Source: Rhodoferax sp. UBA5149
GTDB taxonomy: Bacteria; Pseudomonadota; Gammaproteobacteria; Burkholderiales; Burkholderiaceae_C
Length of the DNA stretch: 5,890 bases
Direction of reading: 5' to 3'
NCBI RefSeq assembly: GCF_002413825.1
Contig: NZ_DHXT01000173.1
Span: 1-5,890 of the forward strand
Shown here one piece after another: positions 5,346-5,890 of this stretch; position 1 is the first letter of the stretch; each line of letters begins with the position of its first letter. The notes under the pieces were generated by a model. It searched no databases. It was not told where the DNA came from and saw nothing but the letters and a program-made list of their open reading frames with translations. The translations under genes and the position numbers were made by a program.

Positions 5346-5807
5346 ATGACACTCAAAGACCAGATCACCGACGACATGAAAACCGCCATGCGCGCCAAGG
5401 ACAGCGAGCGCCTGGGCACCATTCGCCTGCTGCTGTCAGCGGTCAAGCAAAAAGAGGTGGATGAGCGCGTGGTGCTGGACGACATCGCCGTGGTGGCCAT
5501 TGTCGACAAGCTGATCAAGCAGCGCAAGGACTCGATCACCGCCTTCACGCAGGCCAACCGCATGGACCTGGCGGACAAGGAAGCCGCTGAATTGAAGGTG
5601 CTGGAAGCCTACCTGCCGCAGCGCCTGAGCGCCGACGAAGTGGCCGCCGAGGTCCGCGCCATCGTGGCCGAGCTGGGCGCTGAATTGGGCCGTGCTGTCG
5701 GTCCTGGCGACATGGGCAAGGTGATGGGCGCCGTCAAGACACGGCTGGCGGGCAAGGCGGAGATGGGGCAGGTGTCGGCGGCGGTCAAAGCTGCGCTGGC
5801 CGGCTAG
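5346..5807 (+). CDS. yqeY: GatB/YqeY domain-containing protein
   Basis: A 153-residue, predicted all-helical cytosolic protein of the YqeY family (usual length near 150), which shares its C-terminal domain with the GatB subunit of tRNA-dependent amidotransferase. Conserved blocks are LKDQITDDMKTAMRAKDSERLGTIRLL split over residues 3-29, KQRKDSITAF (57-66), ADKEAAELKVLEAYLPQRLS (75-94), and the C-terminal tail GKVMGAVKTRLAGKAEMGQV (123-142), the part resembling GatB that contacts tRNA. The precise function of stand-alone YqeY is not established; a tRNA-linked role is inferred from the GatB similarity. The ATG at 5346 matches the family start. It follows rpsU beyond a terminator, so it depends on read-through or on its own promoter, which I could not identify. 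The leader folds over its ribosome site. Confidence 0.95.
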   Translation: MTLKDQITDDMKTAMRAKDSERLGTIRLLLSAVKQKEVDERVVLDDIAVVAIVDKLIKQRKDSITAFTQANRMDLADKEAAELKVLEAYLPQRLSADEVAAEVRAIVAELGAELGRAVGPGDMGKVMGAVKTRLAGKAEMGQVSAAVKAALAG

Positions 5808-5890
5808 CTCTTTCTGCTCCCGACGGATTAGTTTTTTCTCCGCCAGGTGATGGGTTTGTTTCCCCCTCTCACTCCCCCAGCCCCTCTCTC
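5808..5890. other. Pyrimidine-rich tail after yqeY, probable left arm of an intergenic repeat
   Basis: No gene or clear terminator is seen. From about 5860 to the window end the plus strand is nearly all C and T (CCCCCTCTCACTCCCCCAGC, then CCCTCTCTC). This resembles the C/T-rich arm of common dispersed proteobacterial intergenic palindromes whose matching G/A-rich arm would lie past the edge. That identity is from memory and cannot be confirmed here. The next gene, possibly dnaG, is not reached. Confidence 0.4.

Overview
The window looks like a chromosomal segment from a betaproteobacterium, most probably of the order Burkholderiales. The best evidence is the 70-residue bS21 protein, which has the betaproteobacterial form (start MTTIRVKENEPFD, end QLPKKMY), followed by a YqeY protein in the rpsU-yqeY order common in that group. 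Family or genus cannot be fixed from the sequence alone.

Positions 1-4486 are the edge of an aryl polyene / xanthomonadin-type pigment cluster. On the plus strand are the 3' end of an ApeP-like hotdog dehydratase, an ApeQ/FabG-type ketoreductase overlapping it by ATGA, and a UbiE-like SAM methyltransferase 14 bases further on. On the minus strand, read from 4486 down to 1841, are a chorismatase of the XanB2/Hyg5/FkbO family, an HX4D acyltransferase starting 2 bases after it, and a family 2 glycosyltransferase. The two gene sets meet tail to tail with overlapping stop codons. As a working model, the chorismatase turns chorismate into a hydroxybenzoate starter, the dehydratase and ketoreductase process each elongation cycle of the conjugated polyene, the methyltransferase tailors a product or starter, and the acyl- and glycosyltransferase place the pigment on a lipid or sugar anchor at the inner membrane. 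The ketosynthases, acyl carrier proteins, AMP ligase and export genes expected of such a cluster would lie to the left of the window.

Positions 4487-4898 are non-coding. The first part holds nothing recognisable; the second holds a clear sigma-70-type promoter (TTGAAT, 16 bases, TATAAT) and a leader with two short hairpins before rpsU.

Positions 4899-5807 are housekeeping: rpsU, a highly structured 234-base gap (a bulged hairpin, a textbook intrinsic terminator, then a 103-base element closed by a perfect 15-bp inverted repeat ending one base before the next start codon), and yqeY. The last 83 bases are non-coding and pyrimidine-rich.

I do not see a wholly new system. The most unusual structure is the folded rpsU-yqeY spacer; the most informative biology is the apparent self-supply of a hydroxybenzoate starter by the pigment cluster and its position next to rpsU.
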